Assembly: GCA_964407665.1 (NCBI GenBank)
Contig: CAYOWK010000006.1
Span: forward strand, 62,001 to 126,000
DNA from: CAYOWK01 sp964407665
GTDB lineage: Bacteria > Pseudomonadota > Alphaproteobacteria > Caulobacterales > Hyphomonadaceae
DNA: 64,000 bases
Reading direction: 5' to 3'
The position numbers and the translations under genes are program-made. The notes beneath the pieces were generated by a model. The model made no database searches and had not been told where the DNA came from. It was given only the letters and a program-made list of their open reading frames with translations. This document shows positions 40,039 through 48,245 of this stretch, in pieces. The stretch's first letter is position 1. Every line of letters starts with the position of its first letter.

Positions 40039-41391
40039 ATGTCGACGACCGGTACTCACAGATCGAAATTTGCCCGCCGGTTGATCGCCGCCGGCATCGC
40101 AGCCGTGTTGCTGGGCGCTGCCTGTGAGAGTCCCCACCCGTCGGTCTCTGCCGCTCCAGCGCCCGTTCCTGCGCCGTCGTCAGCCCCCGCCCCTGATCCC
40201 GCTCCTCCTGCTGCCTCGTCGAATTGGCCGGCTGCCGTCAACCAGGCTGAACGCGAGCGGGCGTTCAAGCTTTGGCGCACTGCCTTTGCGCAGAAGGCCA
40301 CCGCCGCCGGACGTGATCCTGTGGTGATCAACGCGGTGCTCGACGGGCTCACCCCTCTGGAAGAGCGACTGCAACCCTCGCGTGAACAGCAGGCCGAGTT
40401 CGTCAAGCCGATCTGGGACTATGCGAAATCCGCCGTGTCCGAGACCCGTGTCGCAAATGGCAGGACGAAGCTCGAGGAAAACGGCCAGATCTTCTCCAGG
40501 ATCGAAGCCGCCTACGCCCCGCCCCGTGCTGTCCTGACCGCCATCTGGGGGATGGAGAGCGCATACGGCTACAACATCGGCAATCTCGACGCGCCACGCG
40601 CTCTGGCCACCCAGGCCGCAAACGGACGCAGGGTCGAGTTCAATGAGGGCGAACTGCTCGCCATCATGAGACTGATCGAGGAGGGGCACACGACCCGCGA
40701 CCAGTTCCGCAAGGCGTCGTGGGCAGGCGCGCTCGGCCAGACCCAGTTCATGCCCTCGTCGTTCCTGCAGTACGGCAAGGACTTCGACGGCGACGGGATG
40801 ATGGACATCTGGAACAATGCCGGCGACGCCCTCGCCACCGCCGCCAACTATCTGACCGCCTACAACTGGCGAACGGGTGAGCCGTCGATGGTGGAAGTCG
40901 TCCTGCCGGATGGTTTTGACTACTCGATGTCGGACGGGCGCAAGATGTCGGTCGGGGACTGGATGGGGCGCGGCCTCGCGCCGGCGCCGGGCCTCGCGCT
41001 TTCCGATCCGTCGCTGGGCGCAGAACTCTTCATGCCGGCCGGCTCGTATGGCCCAGCCTTTCTGCTGTTCCACAATTTCGGTGTCATCAAGCGCTACAAC
41101 AACGCCGACAGCTACGCGCTGGGGATCAGCCTGCTGGCGCAAAGGCTGGCCGGCGGGCCGGACCTTTACAAGCCATGGCCGACAGACATGGCCATGCTGA
41201 CGCTGGACGAGGCGAAGGCGCTTCAGGGCGCCCTGAACAGGCTCGGCTATTCGGCGGGCACCGTGGACGGCATCATCGGCCGCGGCACCCGAGCCGCCGT
41301 GCAGCGCTTCCAGAAGGATCGTGACATGCCGGCCGACGGTTTCCCGACGCGCGACATGTACGCCCGCATCGTCGCTGCAGCCAACGGCTGA
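40039..41391 (+). CDS. Lytic murein transglycosylase (MltB type) with PG-binding domain
   Basis: A 450-residue exported enzyme that cleaves peptidoglycan glycosidic bonds to 1,6-anhydroMurNAc. The signal has lipobox-like GAAC (Cys29). A Pro/Ala linker is followed by the MltB/SLT-like domain (about 65-370) with catalytic Glu173 in IWGMESAYG, GQTQFMPSSFL and FDGDGMMDIWN. A C-terminal peptidoglycan-binding repeat (about 385-445, ALQGALNRLGYSAGTVDGIIGRGTR) completes it. It is the common alphaproteobacterial arrangement. Confidence 0.93.
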   Translation: MSTTGTHRSKFARRLIAAGIAAVLLGAACESPHPSVSAAPAPVPAPSSAPAPDPAPPAASSNWPAAVNQAERERAFKLWRTAFAQKATAAGRDPVVINAVLDGLTPLEERLQPSREQQAEFVKPIWDYAKSAVSETRVANGRTKLEENGQIFSRIEAAYAPPRAVLTAIWGMESAYGYNIGNLDAPRALATQAANGRRVEFNEGELLAIMRLIEEGHTTRDQFRKASWAGALGQTQFMPSSFLQYGKDFDGDGMMDIWNNAGDALATAANYLTAYNWRTGEPSMVEVVLPDGFDYSMSDGRKMSVGDWMGRGLAPAPGLALSDPSLGAELFMPAGSYGPAFLLFHNFGVIKRYNNADSYALGISLLAQRLAGGPDLYKPWPTDMAMLTLDEAKALQGALNRLGYSAGTVDGIIGRGTRAAVQRFQKDRDMPADGFPTRDMYARIVAAANG

Positions 41392-41406
41392 CCCGTTTTG
41401 TCGGGA

Positions 41407-42765
41407 TCAGGTTGGCGGATCCGCCGAGCCTGACGGCGGCGTGGACGCCTGCGCGGTGGCCTGCTCCTCGATCTTGCGCGCATGCTTGGCCATGCGGGCC
41501 GAAGAGGAGGTGATGAAGGCATAGATCGCCATCACCACGAGCAGGCCGGTGCAGAAGATGAAGGGCGAGGCGTCCGAGACGCTCTCGTACATCCAGAGTC
41601 CGAAGATCGGCGAGAAGACGAACCCCATGCCGTTGGCTGCGGTGACGTAGCCCGCCACATCGCCCTGCTGCTCATGGTTGACCGCGAGGGACGCGCCCGC
41701 CGAGAAGCCGGGGCGCGCAAGTCCCTGCCCGAAGCCGAAGAGGATCTGCGCAAAGGCGAACAGCGCAAAGTCCTGCGCCCAGATCATGAAGATCGACGCC
41801 AGACACAACAGTATCGCGCCGTAGACCATCAGCGGGCGGATGGTCAGCTTCAACCTCGGGATGACCACCAGCTGTGCAATCAGCGTCGCCATCGCGCCCA
41901 ACGTCATGGCCGGACCGGTGTACGCCGCCGACGCCGCGCCTTCGACGTTCATCCGGTCCATGATCGCGTAGGGGAACGTCTGGCTGAGGACGCCAGTGAT
42001 GAGTGAAAGCCCGACGGCGTAGACCAGATAAGGCAGGATGTCCGCTCGCCGCCAGAGCCCCTTGACGCCAGACCGGCCAAGCCCGGCGTTACTGGAAGGC
42101 GGGCGTGTCTCCGGCAGGGTCTTGAGGACCAGCCAGCCAATGACCGTGGCGATGACCGTTATCATGAAGACTGGCGCCAGCAGTCCGACGTTGGCCGAGA
42201 TCATCCCGCCCACCGTGATCAGGACCGCCGCAGCGGCAGGCCCGGCCATCTGACCGAGCGTGAAGCCCGACGACAGCGTCGCAATCTCGTCGGTCCGCTC
42301 CTCGCGGGTCGTCCGGTCTGCGACATAGGCCTGGGCGGCAGGGTTCGTGGCGGATCCGAAAACGCCGAAGAGCGTGCGGGCGAACAGCAGCAGCATGAAG
42401 ATGAGGAACCAGCCGGTAATCCAGTTCAGCATCGCCGCCATTGCGGTCAGGGCGAACAGCAGCATCGAGATGGCGAACCCGAACATGCCGATCGCCGTTA
42501 CACGCCGCCGGCCCCAGGTGTTGGATTTCGCGCCCCAGTAGGGAGCCGTCACGACCCAGACGGCCGCAGACAGCGAGAAGATCGCGCCAGCCGTCCAGTC
42601 CGGAAGGCCAATCGACCGGGTCAGCGGCGGCAGCACAGCCGACGTCAGCATTGTATTGCCCGCCCCCACAGCCAGGAGGCAGGAAAAAAGGAGGAGAAAG
42701 GCGCCGCGTCGCTCGTGGCGCCCATCTGCTGTCGATGCGGGCGCGGGCGACGGCGTGGTGTCCAT
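41407..42765 (-). CDS. MFS transporter
   Basis: A 452-residue inner-membrane transporter with twelve predicted helices. The conserved inter-helix motif YWGAKSNTWGRRRV (about 75-88) fits the MFS loop between helices 2 and 3. Similar carriers export drugs or metabolites, and the TolC-less single gene gives no hint of substrate. The RBS before the ATG at 42765 is weak, so the start is uncertain. It is convergent with the lytic transglycosylase and divergent from the S9 peptidase gene. Confidence 0.87.
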   Translation of the reverse strand: MDTTPSPAPASTADGRHERRGAFLLLFSCLLAVGAGNTMLTSAVLPPLTRSIGLPDWTAGAIFSLSAAVWVVTAPYWGAKSNTWGRRRVTAIGMFGFAISMLLFALTAMAAMLNWITGWFLIFMLLLFARTLFGVFGSATNPAAQAYVADRTTREERTDEIATLSSGFTLGQMAGPAAAAVLITVGGMISANVGLLAPVFMITVIATVIGWLVLKTLPETRPPSSNAGLGRSGVKGLWRRADILPYLVYAVGLSLITGVLSQTFPYAIMDRMNVEGAASAAYTGPAMTLGAMATLIAQLVVIPRLKLTIRPLMVYGAILLCLASIFMIWAQDFALFAFAQILFGFGQGLARPGFSAGASLAVNHEQQGDVAGYVTAANGMGFVFSPIFGLWMYESVSDASPFIFCTGLLVVMAIYAFITSSSARMAKHARKIEEQATAQASTPPSGSADPPT

Positions 42766-42893
42766 GCGCAGGAAGTGAACCGCGCCGGATTTGACGTCAA
42801 GCTTGGACCACCGGCCACTCGACCCCGAAACCATTTCAGACCATGCTCGAACCTTAAAGTGATCGAAGCTGCGGGCACGGGGCAGGATTGCGG

Positions 42894-45032
42894 ATGAGGA
42901 CAAGGTTGCGCTGGACGCTGGCTGCGCTTGCGCTGTCTTGCCTGGGCGGGACGGCCTACGCCCAGTCAAGGCTGCCTGCCATGCCCGGCTATTCGCGCTG
43001 GGCCGAAGTCGCGCCGCAGATCCCATCTTCGATCGTATCGGGAGCGATCACGCCTTCTTGGGCGGCGGACGGAAAGAGCTTCACCTACGCCCATGACGGT
43101 CGGGAGTGGCGCTACGATGTACGCCAGAAGCGCGCGACTCTGATCCGTGACGTGCGGTCCGTTGCCGCCGAACCGTCCGGCCCCCTTTCCTCCCCTGCCG
43201 AGCGGCCCCTGGTGTTCGCGCGTGGCCGAGGCGCCGACGCCGACGTGACCTCCCCCGACGGAAAGCGCCGCGCCTTTTCCCGCAACATGAATATGTGGGT
43301 CTCCGATGCGGACGGCCGCAACGAGACACAGCTCTCGTTCGACGGCGGCGAGGCGGCGCGCATCCGCAACGGCGTGGGCAGCTACATCTATCTGGAGGAA
43401 TTCAGCGTCCGTTCGCCCGTCTGGTGGTCGCCGGACGGCCGCAAGGTGGCCTGGATGCGCTATGACGAATCCAGCGTCGACGACTACAAGCTGCAGCTCG
43501 ACCTGACCAAGATGTTCTCGTCCGTGCTGGTGCAGGCCTTTCCGCACCCGGGCCGGATGAACCCCGTCGCGGACCTGATGGTGCACGACTTCTCCGATGG
43601 CTCCACCCGGCGCATGGATGTCCGGGAGGGCTCGCCCTTCATCGACCAGGTCGTGGGCCACTATGTCTGGGCCGCGCAGTGGTCGCAGGATTCCTCGCAG
43701 ATCCTGGTGCGCCGGGCCGACCGTCTGCAGAAAATCTACGACCTCGCCGCCTGTGATCCTGCCAGCGGAGCGTGCCGCAGCGTGGCGCGCGAGAGCCGGC
43801 CCGAGACCTGGGCCTCAGGCGACGCCCCGCGCTTTCTGTCTGACGGCAAGCGCTTCATCTGGACGTCCGAGGCCAATGGCTGGCGCAACCTCTATCTGGG
43901 CGGTCTCGACGGGCGCGAGCTTACGCCGCTGACCCGCCACTCTGCCGAGGTGGTCGATGTGGTCCGCATCGACGAGGCCGCGGACTGGATATGGTATACG
44001 GCTCGCACCGGCGACAACCCGCTCAAGATCCAGCTGCACCGGGTGCGGTTCGACGGCTCGGGCGACCAGCGGCTGACCGACCCGTCGATGACCCACCGCG
44101 TCAGCATTTCGCCCGACGGCCGCCACTTCGTCGATGTTGCACAGGCCCACAACCGCCCTCCGGTTTCGCGGCTGCTGAACGACAGCGGGCGGGTGATCTC
44201 GGAGATCGCATCGAGCGGACTGACAGAGTATTCCGCGCTCGGCCTGCAGCCGCCAGAGATGTTCGAGTATCTCTCCGCCGACGGATTGACGCCGCTGAAA
44301 GGCACAATCGAATTCCCTTCGGGCTTCGACCCGGCCCGGACCTACCCTGTCCTGTTCAGCGTCTATGGCGGACCGTCCTCGGCCGACGTTACCGAAGCAT
44401 TCAGCACGCCCGCCGGCCTTGCCGAGTTCGGGTTCCTGATTGTCCGGCTGGAGGCGCGATCCAGCGCCGGCAAGGGACGCGCCGCCCTGGACCAAATGTA
44501 CAAGTCGCTGGGCGTCGCCGAGATTGACGACTTTGCGGCCGGGCTCAAAGCGCTGAAAAGGCGGCCCTATGTCGATGGGCGCCGCATGGGCGTGTTCGGG
44601 ACATCCTATGGCGGCACGGTCGCGGCAATGATGATGCTGCGCTATCCGCATCTCGTGCAGGCGGCTGTCAGTAACTCGCCGGTCGCGGATTTCCGGCTCT
44701 ATGACACGGCCTATACCGAGCGGTATCTCGGGCTGCCGGGGCCGGACGCTGCGGCCTATGACCGGGCGGCCCTGTTGCCCCTGGCGGATCGTCTGCGCGG
44801 CGACCTGATGATCTACTACGGGACGTCCGACGACAACGTGCACCCGAACAACGCCATGCAGCTGATCCGGGCGCTGCAGGCGTCGGGCAAGTCGTTCGAC
44901 GTGCAGGTCGGACCCGACAAGGGCCACACCAGCGTCAACCAGCTGCGCATGATGGAGTTCTTCATCGACCGGCTGGTACTGAACGACCCGCCGGGCGCGC
45001 AGCCTCTGGAAGAAGAGCAGGCGCAGCCATGA
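42894..45032 (+). CDS. Prolyl oligopeptidase-family (S9, DPP IV-like) serine peptidase
   Basis: A 712-residue exported peptidase. A signal (about 1-24, ending AYAQ) is followed by a beta-propeller (about 40-450) with the DPP4-type EEFSVRSPVWWSPDGRKVAWMRYDESSVDDY. The alpha/beta hydrolase domain follows, with the nucleophile Ser in GVFGTSYGGTVAAMM, Asp in GTSDDNVHPNN and His in DKGHTSVN. It cleaves X-Pro or similar dipeptides. AGGA precedes the ATG at 42894 at good distance; a TTG two codons earlier is not needed. The stop overlaps the next gene. Confidence 0.92.
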   Translation: MRTRLRWTLAALALSCLGGTAYAQSRLPAMPGYSRWAEVAPQIPSSIVSGAITPSWAADGKSFTYAHDGREWRYDVRQKRATLIRDVRSVAAEPSGPLSSPAERPLVFARGRGADADVTSPDGKRRAFSRNMNMWVSDADGRNETQLSFDGGEAARIRNGVGSYIYLEEFSVRSPVWWSPDGRKVAWMRYDESSVDDYKLQLDLTKMFSSVLVQAFPHPGRMNPVADLMVHDFSDGSTRRMDVREGSPFIDQVVGHYVWAAQWSQDSSQILVRRADRLQKIYDLAACDPASGACRSVARESRPETWASGDAPRFLSDGKRFIWTSEANGWRNLYLGGLDGRELTPLTRHSAEVVDVVRIDEAADWIWYTARTGDNPLKIQLHRVRFDGSGDQRLTDPSMTHRVSISPDGRHFVDVAQAHNRPPVSRLLNDSGRVISEIASSGLTEYSALGLQPPEMFEYLSADGLTPLKGTIEFPSGFDPARTYPVLFSVYGGPSSADVTEAFSTPAGLAEFGFLIVRLEARSSAGKGRAALDQMYKSLGVAEIDDFAAGLKALKRRPYVDGRRMGVFGTSYGGTVAAMMMLRYPHLVQAAVSNSPVADFRLYDTAYTERYLGLPGPDAAAYDRAALLPLADRLRGDLMIYYGTSDDNVHPNNAMQLIRALQASGKSFDVQVGPDKGHTSVNQLRMMEFFIDRLVLNDPPGAQPLEEEQAQP

Positions 45033-45355
45033 GAACCCGATCCGGCATCGCGGTGCTGGCTGTCACCGCCGTGACGATCGCCGCAGGATGCGGCGGACCC
45101 GCCGCGCAGGGCCGGAGTGACTTCATCGCGGAGTGCAAGAACAGCGACGACGCCAAGACGTGCATCTGCATCGCCGACCAGCTGAAGGCGAAGGCCGACC
45201 CCGAGGTCTACGCGGCGCTCATGGCCGCAGCCGCCAAGGACAGCAGCAAGGGCGAGCGGATGGTCGAGGACCTTTCGCTTTCGGAGAAGATGTCGATCCC
45301 GGGCGTGATGATCGAGGCGGCCCTGGCCTGTGAGGCCGATAAAAGCAACCGCTAG
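45029..45355 (+). CDS. Small exported lipoprotein
   Basis: A 108-residue protein. The signal ends ITAAGC-like (IAAGCGGP, Cys near residue 21). The mature part has three more Cys (CKNSDDAKTCICIADQL and ALACEAD), so disulphides are possible. The start codon overlaps the peptidase stop codon (ATGA), indicating coupling to the S9 peptidase. I recognise no family; a periplasmic partner of the peptidase is possible but unproven. Confidence 0.75.
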   Translation: MRTRSGIAVLAVTAVTIAAGCGGPAAQGRSDFIAECKNSDDAKTCICIADQLKAKADPEVYAALMAAAAKDSSKGERMVEDLSLSEKMSIPGVMIEAALACEADKSNR

Positions 45356-45942
45356 CGACTGACGGCCTGCCCCAGGAACAGCGGCACGGAATGCAGGGGC
45401 GTTTCGACCCAGTCGAGCAGCACGTCATGCGGTTCGTGCGGCACGACATCCGCCTGCTGCTGGGCGTAGGCGAGCCCGAGATAGAACACCCGTCCCGATG
45501 CCCGCAGCTTCGTGATCGCCCGATCGTAATAGCCCTTGCCATAGCCAAGCCGCCGTCCGCGCAGATCGAACGCCAGGAGGGGGGCGAGGACGAGGTTGGG
45601 GCGGACCTCGGGGGCTGCGGGGGAGGGCTGGGTGAGGCCGAAGGGGCCCTTCTCCAGCGTGCGGGGATCGGCCTCGCGGAAGGTGAGCTGGCCGGAGGGT
45701 TCGACGCGGGGGAGGACGATCGTGGCGCCCTCGGCCTTCAGCCGGTCCAGCAGGGGGGTGGGGTCCAGCTCGTCGCCGATCGGCACGTAGCCGGACACGA
45801 CGGGACCGTACCGCTTGAACAGCTTCAGGTGAAAGCGGGCGGCCAGCCGCTCGGCGGCGTCAGGGTCGCGCGCGGCGGCCTCGGAGCGAATCTCGCCCAT
45901 GTGGCCACGCAGGATGGCCTTCTGCTCGGACACTTCGCTCAT
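45352..45942 (-). CDS. 5-formyltetrahydrofolate cyclo-ligase
   Basis: A 196-residue enzyme converting 5-formyl-THF to 5,10-methenyl-THF with ATP. The N-terminus has EQKAILRGHMGEIR, and the C-terminal half carries the family motif LLAFDLRGRRLGYGKGYYDRAI (about 130-151). The start at 45942 gives normal length. It is directly downstream of the 6S RNA gene, the conserved ssrS-ygfA order. It is convergent with the small lipoprotein gene, whose 3' end it overlaps by 4 bp. Confidence 0.94.
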   Translation of the reverse strand: MSEVSEQKAILRGHMGEIRSEAAARDPDAAERLAARFHLKLFKRYGPVVSGYVPIGDELDPTPLLDRLKAEGATIVLPRVEPSGQLTFREADPRTLEKGPFGLTQPSPAAPEVRPNLVLAPLLAFDLRGRRLGYGKGYYDRAITKLRASGRVFYLGLAYAQQQADVVPHEPHDVLLDWVETPLHSVPLFLGQAVSR

Positions 45943-45992
45943 GGAATCTCTGCCCGTCTCACGGGATCTCTGGCCGCTGCGGCGCGGGGAAA

Positions 45993-46178
45993 AGGTGGAG
46001 TGTGGCGGCACCACCATAACGCCGTTTTGGGCATGTAAATTCCCATCGACCTAACAAGTAGGTGGGCGCCAGGTGATCGAGACCACGGTCCCGGCCAGAG
46101 CCAGCTCCCCGATAGAAATTTATGGTCGCTGGAATATACTCCCGTTCGGACGCAGCAGACGCCGCCACACCCCACAGG
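45993..46178 (-). ncRNA. ssrS: 6S RNA
   Basis: A gene-free stretch on the minus strand just upstream of 5-formyl-THF cyclo-ligase, the classic ssrS site. GGGGTGTGGCGGC at its 5' end (46161-46173) pairs with GCCGCCACACTCC at its 3' end (45997-46009) to close a 13-bp stem. Internal CTGGCTCTGGCCGGGACC and CCACCTAC...GTAGG-like parts fit the large central bubble. Length about 185 nt is typical. The RNA sequesters sigma-70 holoenzyme in stationary phase. Ends are approximate. Confidence 0.83.
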
Positions 46179-46217
46179 TAAGGGCGCAGACGGTTGCGAA
46201 CAAGTGAAAATCGCGCT

Positions 46218-46433
46218 TCAGCGGCTGCGCAGGCTGTCCTCGAAGCGCGCCTGGACCTCGTGGCGCCGGATCGCAGCCTCCAGACCCTCCAGCGCCGCAG
46301 CCCGAGCCGCGGCGTCGGAAGCATGAAACCGCTCCAGTTCGGTGCGGCAGGCGGCGTAGACGCCCTCGCGGCCCTCCGCATCGGGATGACCCGCCGCCGC
46401 CAGACGCTCGAAGACCTTCCGGAAATAATCCAT
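46218..46433 (-). CDS. Hypothetical 71-aa protein next to kdsA
   Basis: A 71-residue, mostly helical soluble protein starting MDYFRKVFERLAAAG, with GVYAACRTELERF and EAAIRRHEVQARF. The start codon at 46433 is 5 bp past the kdsA stop codon, so it is probably co-transcribed with kdsA. No domain is recognised; it is charged with no signal or membrane segment. It ends 40 bp before the 6S RNA start. The family seems to be a small helical protein but I cannot name it. Confidence 0.65.
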   Translation of the reverse strand: MDYFRKVFERLAAAGHPDAEGREGVYAACRTELERFHASDAAARAAALEGLEAAIRRHEVQARFEDSLRSR

Positions 46434-46438
46434 GGCGA

Positions 46439-47317
46439 TCAGGTCGACAGCTGGCCCTTGAACGACTTCGCGAGCTGGTCGATGGCGATGATCTGCTTCA
46501 TCAGCGTTTCCAGCTGCGACAGCGGCACCATGTTGGGGCCATCGGAGGGCGCCTTGTCGGGGTTCTCGTGGGTCTCGATAAAGACGGCGGCGACGCCGAC
46601 AGCGGCGGCGGCGCGCGCCAGCGTGGGCACGTAGTGGCGCTGTCCGCCCGAGGTCGTGCCCTGCCCGCCGGGCTGCTGCACCGAGTGGGTGGCGTCGAAC
46701 ACCACCGGCGCGCCGGTCAGCGCCATCTCCGGGATGCCGCGGAAATCCGTCACCAGCGTGTTGTAGCCGAACGAGGCGCCGCGCTCGCACAGCAGCACGT
46801 TGGAGCACCCGGACGCGACCAGCTTCTGGACGACGTTCTTCATGTCCCACGGGGCCAGGAACTGGCCCTTCTTGACGTTCACGGCCTTGCCCGTCTGGGC
46901 GGCGGCGACCAGCAGGTCGGTCTGGCGGCAGAGGAAGGCGGGGATCTGGAGCACGTCCACGGCCTGCGCGGCGATGGCGCACTGTTCAGGCAGGTGGACA
47001 TCCGTGAGCACCGGCAGGCCCGACGTCTCGCGGATTTCGGCGAAGATATCGAGCGAGCCCTCGAGGCCGACGCCGCGCGCGGTCGAGATGCTGGAGCGGT
47101 TCGCCTTGTCGAACGAGGTCTTGTAGATCATGTGCACGCCGAGCCGGTCGGCGATCTCGCGCAGGGCGGCGGACATCTCGAGGGCGTGCTGGCGGCTTTC
47201 CAGCTGGCAGGGGCCGGCGATGAAGGCCACCGGCAGGTCCTGGCTGATCTGAACGGTTCCGCGCGGAGCCGGGATCTCGACCACACGGTTCGGGCTCAAG
47301 ACGGCGCTGTCGGCCAT
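46439..47317 (-). CDS. kdsA: 3-deoxy-8-phosphooctulonate synthase
   Basis: It condenses PEP and arabinose 5-phosphate to KDO-8-phosphate for LPS core synthesis. The 292-residue sequence has FIAGPCQLESRQHALEM (about 32-48), YKTSFDKANRSSI (about 65-77), the RGVGLEGSL loop and HENPDKAPSDGPNMV (about 251-265), all typical of class II/I KdsA. The start at 47317 has an AGGAG nearby. It is the first gene of a two-gene unit with the 71-aa protein. A structured gene-free region lies upstream. Confidence 0.95.
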   Translation of the reverse strand: MADSAVLSPNRVVEIPAPRGTVQISQDLPVAFIAGPCQLESRQHALEMSAALREIADRLGVHMIYKTSFDKANRSSISTARGVGLEGSLDIFAEIRETSGLPVLTDVHLPEQCAIAAQAVDVLQIPAFLCRQTDLLVAAAQTGKAVNVKKGQFLAPWDMKNVVQKLVASGCSNVLLCERGASFGYNTLVTDFRGIPEMALTGAPVVFDATHSVQQPGGQGTTSGGQRHYVPTLARAAAAVGVAAVFIETHENPDKAPSDGPNMVPLSQLETLMKQIIAIDQLAKSFKGQLST

Positions 47318-47485
47318 GACGCGGCTCCTTTAACGGCTCCCCAGGTCGGGGGCATATGAACCTTTTGGCGGCTCTTTTCCAGTGGGCGCGTCAGCAGGGC
47401 CGGCGCGCGCGGGATACGACGGCCCGTCCGGACCGGCGCGAACGCCGTCCGTGATGCTGGAACTCCCTCCTGAAGACAGGAGGAC

Positions 47486-47561
47486 GGGGCGCGTGGAAAC
47501 GCGCCTTCTTGTATAAGCTGCCAGTCTTGCGACTGGCCGGTTGCGTGTTCCCACGCGCCCC
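47486..47561. other. Cluster of mutually exclusive stems
   Basis: GGCGCGT/ACGCGCC (47488-47505, followed by TTCTT) competes with GGGGCGCGTGG (47486-47496) pairing to CCACGCGCCCC (47551-47561). The longer stem encloses another hairpin (GCCAGTC/GACTGGC, 47520-47537). Mutually exclusive pairing is a mark of attenuators or structured RNAs, but no known class was recognised. Confidence 0.45.
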
Positions 47562-47673
47562 GCAGGTCGTTTGTCGGCCCGGTGCAGAGCGGGGGACTTT
47601 GAGCCCGGCCAGCCTGATTTGTGTCAGGCGGCGCCGGGTTTTGGTCCCGTTCCACGTTCCCGAGCCGCGCGCG

Positions 47674-47694
47674 CTGGATGGTCCGACCATCCAG
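47674..47694. repeat. 21-bp palindrome
   Basis: CTGGATGGTC and its exact reverse complement GACCATCCAG flank a single C. It is possibly part of a dispersed repeat or a protein-binding site. Confidence 0.5.
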
Positions 47695-47842
47695 GGTTCC
47701 CCGATTTCCCGTGCCCGGGGTCAATCGCGCCGACCGGCGCCTCTCGTCCGCGGTTTCGGCGGCCGCCGAACCCTCCCATGACAGGCGCGGAGGAAGATTA
47801 GGCGGGGCGCAGACCCCTCGGAACTGGAGCAGCGCGAGACCA

Positions 47843-47991
47843 CCCCCTCCGTCTCGCGGGCAACGCCCGCAATCCACCTCCCCCGCCTAAAGGCGGCGGA
47901 GGACAGGCGCCTGTTCTTGCGGGGAACTTTCCTCCACCGGTCAAAGACCGGGGGAGGTGGATCGCAGGCAGAGCCTGCGAGACGGAGGGGG
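47843..47991. repeat. Long inverted repeat (42-bp arms)
   Basis: The arms at 47843-47884 and 47950-47991 are near-perfect reverse complements: each reads CCCCCTCCGTCTCGC...CCACCTCCCCC or its complement. About 65 bp lie between. It resembles large REP/BIME-like intergenic elements; no transposase is present. Confidence 0.65.
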
Positions 47992-48207
47992 CAAACCCCA
48001 CGGAACTGGGGATGGTTGGGCCAGCAGGTTTTGCGGGCCTACGCCGCAAACCTCTGATTGTCTTCGGTGCGCGCCTGACCGAGAGGCGGCGAAGCTTTCG
48101 CGGATGGCCTGAACCGGCTTGCGGTGGGAGCGGTGTGCGGCTCAGCCCTCCGCAAGCGCGCGGATTTGTCAGATCGGGGGCTCTTGCGCGCGTCAGGGCG
48201 GATCGCT

Positions 48208-48227
48208 AATGCAACTGACTTGCAATA
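48208..48227 (+). promoter_or_regulatory. Fur box upstream of siderophore receptor
   Basis: AATGCAACTGACTTGCAATA holds the dyad TGCAA-n5-TTGCA (48210-48224), matching alphaproteobacterial Fur/iron-box forms. It lies 18 bp before the receptor start codon, so it would repress the gene when iron is plentiful. Confidence 0.7.
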
Positions 48228-48245
48228 GCGTGTGGTGAGACTGAC

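Larger units (their letters stand above)
47318..48207. other. Gene-free structured region, about 0.9 kb
   Basis: No credible gene on either strand: open frames lack RBS and run through hairpins. It holds a run of stem-loops (47466-47483, 47488-47505, 47520-47537), a longer alternative stem joining 47486-47496 to 47551-47561, a 21-bp palindrome (47674-47694) and a 42-bp inverted repeat (47843-47884 with 47950-47991). It separates kdsA (leftward) from the siderophore receptor (rightward). Confidence 0.6.

Noticed and set aside
47450..47760. tmRNA, SRP RNA or cobalamin riboswitch in the structured region
   Set aside because: No tag-peptide reading frame, no SRP apical-loop sequence and no B12-box were found.
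47296..47877. 193-codon minus-strand frame upstream of kdsA
   Set aside because: It overlaps the kdsA start, runs through several hairpins and has no RBS or domain; better explained as structured non-coding DNA.
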